Positions 12,618 to 12,763 of a stretch of DNA of 12,763 bases are shown piece after piece (position 1 is the stretch's first letter; every line of letters starts with the position of its first letter). The position numbers were made by a program, and so were the translations under genes. Location of the stretch: the NCBI GenBank assembly GCA_013696915.1, contig JACCXR010000336.1, positions 1 to 12,763 on the forward strand, given 5' to 3'. The DNA is from Euzebyaceae bacterium. GTDB taxonomy: Bacteria > Actinomycetota > Nitriliruptoria > Euzebyales > Egibacteraceae. The notes under the pieces were generated by a model. The model did not search any database, was not told where the DNA came from, and was given only the letters and a program-made list of their open reading frames with translations.

Positions 12618-12763
12618 GTGCACACGGGGATCGCCGATCGGCTGACCGCGACCGCGCCGCCGGCCCTCGACGGTCTGCCGGCCCGGTTCGCGGCCTGGTT
12701 CCTCGCGGCGGCGCTGATCGCGGCGCTGCTCCCGCCGGCCCCGGCCTCCGCGCAGGCCTGCGG
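12618..12763 (+). CDS. N-terminal part of a secreted protein (cut by the window end)
   Basis: Only the first 48 codons are present. After a GTG start come about 22 residues, a hydrophobic core FAAWFLAAALIAALLPP (24-40) and a signal-peptidase I type site at ASA-QAC, so the protein is exported. The Cys after AQA does not make a proper lipobox (no Leu at -3), although a lipoprotein cannot be fully excluded. The n-region is unusually long for a signal peptide; a later start is possible but none is obvious. Nothing of the mature protein is visible and no function can be assigned. It is divergent from vapBC, 74 bases away. Confidence 0.6.
   Translation, partial: MHTGIADRLTATAPPALDGLPARFAAWFLAAALIAALLPPAPASAQAC

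Noticed and set aside
12320..12625. A 218-residue version of VapC using the upstream open frame
   Set aside because: The added part overlaps vapB in another frame and has no PIN content. The ATG at 12319 gives a normal-length VapC.

Overview
This is a very GC-rich stretch with frequent GTG starts, short intergenic gaps and several probable leaderless genes. It carries a WbbL-type rhamnosyltransferase, an LCP ligase and a TIGR03089-like AMP-binding relative. All of this points to an actinobacterial chromosome, but I cannot name the genus or class. I see no rRNA, tRNA, CRISPR array, insertion sequence or prophage, and no gene-free stretch longer than about 150 bases.

Layout: (1) 28-2720, minus strand: an apparent operon of an MgtE/SLC41-like divalent-cation transporter, a tandem PhoU/TrkA-C regulator and a dodecin. 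A possible 17-codon leader peptide precedes it. (2) 2869-4532, plus strand: a FadE25-like acyl-CoA dehydrogenase translationally coupled to a hotdog thioesterase, followed at 4616-5176 by a Uma2-family PD-(D/E)xK protein. (3) 5258-6544, minus strand: an AMP-binding-fold protein in which the recognisable catalytic motifs are lost. (4) 6677-11966, plus strand: a cell-wall glycopolymer operon of LCP ligase, rmlA, rmlB, rmlD and a WbbL-like rhamnosyltransferase, with gaps of 25 bases or less or small overlaps. (5) 11969-12543, minus strand: a VapBC toxin-antitoxin pair. (6) 12618 to the end, plus strand: the start of a secreted protein, cut by the window edge.

How the genes work together: RmlA, RmlB and RmlD supply three of the four steps to dTDP-L-rhamnose. 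RmlC is not in the window. The WbbL-like enzyme would add rhamnose to a polyprenyl-diphosphate-GlcNAc carrier. The LCP protein would then attach the finished polymer to peptidoglycan on the outside of the membrane. From memory, the AMP-binding relative, LCP, rmlD and wbbL set resembles the Mycobacterium tuberculosis Rv3265c-Rv3268 neighbourhood.

The most interesting observations are: a perfect EF-hand-type calcium loop between the membrane anchor and catalytic core of the LCP protein; a two-repeat transporter paired with a two-repeat regulator that may replace the missing MgtE sensor domains; the proline-containing short ORF overlapping the transporter start; the catalytically eroded AMP-binding protein; and a direct repeat over the vapB promoter and start. 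I found no clearly new defence or mobile system.
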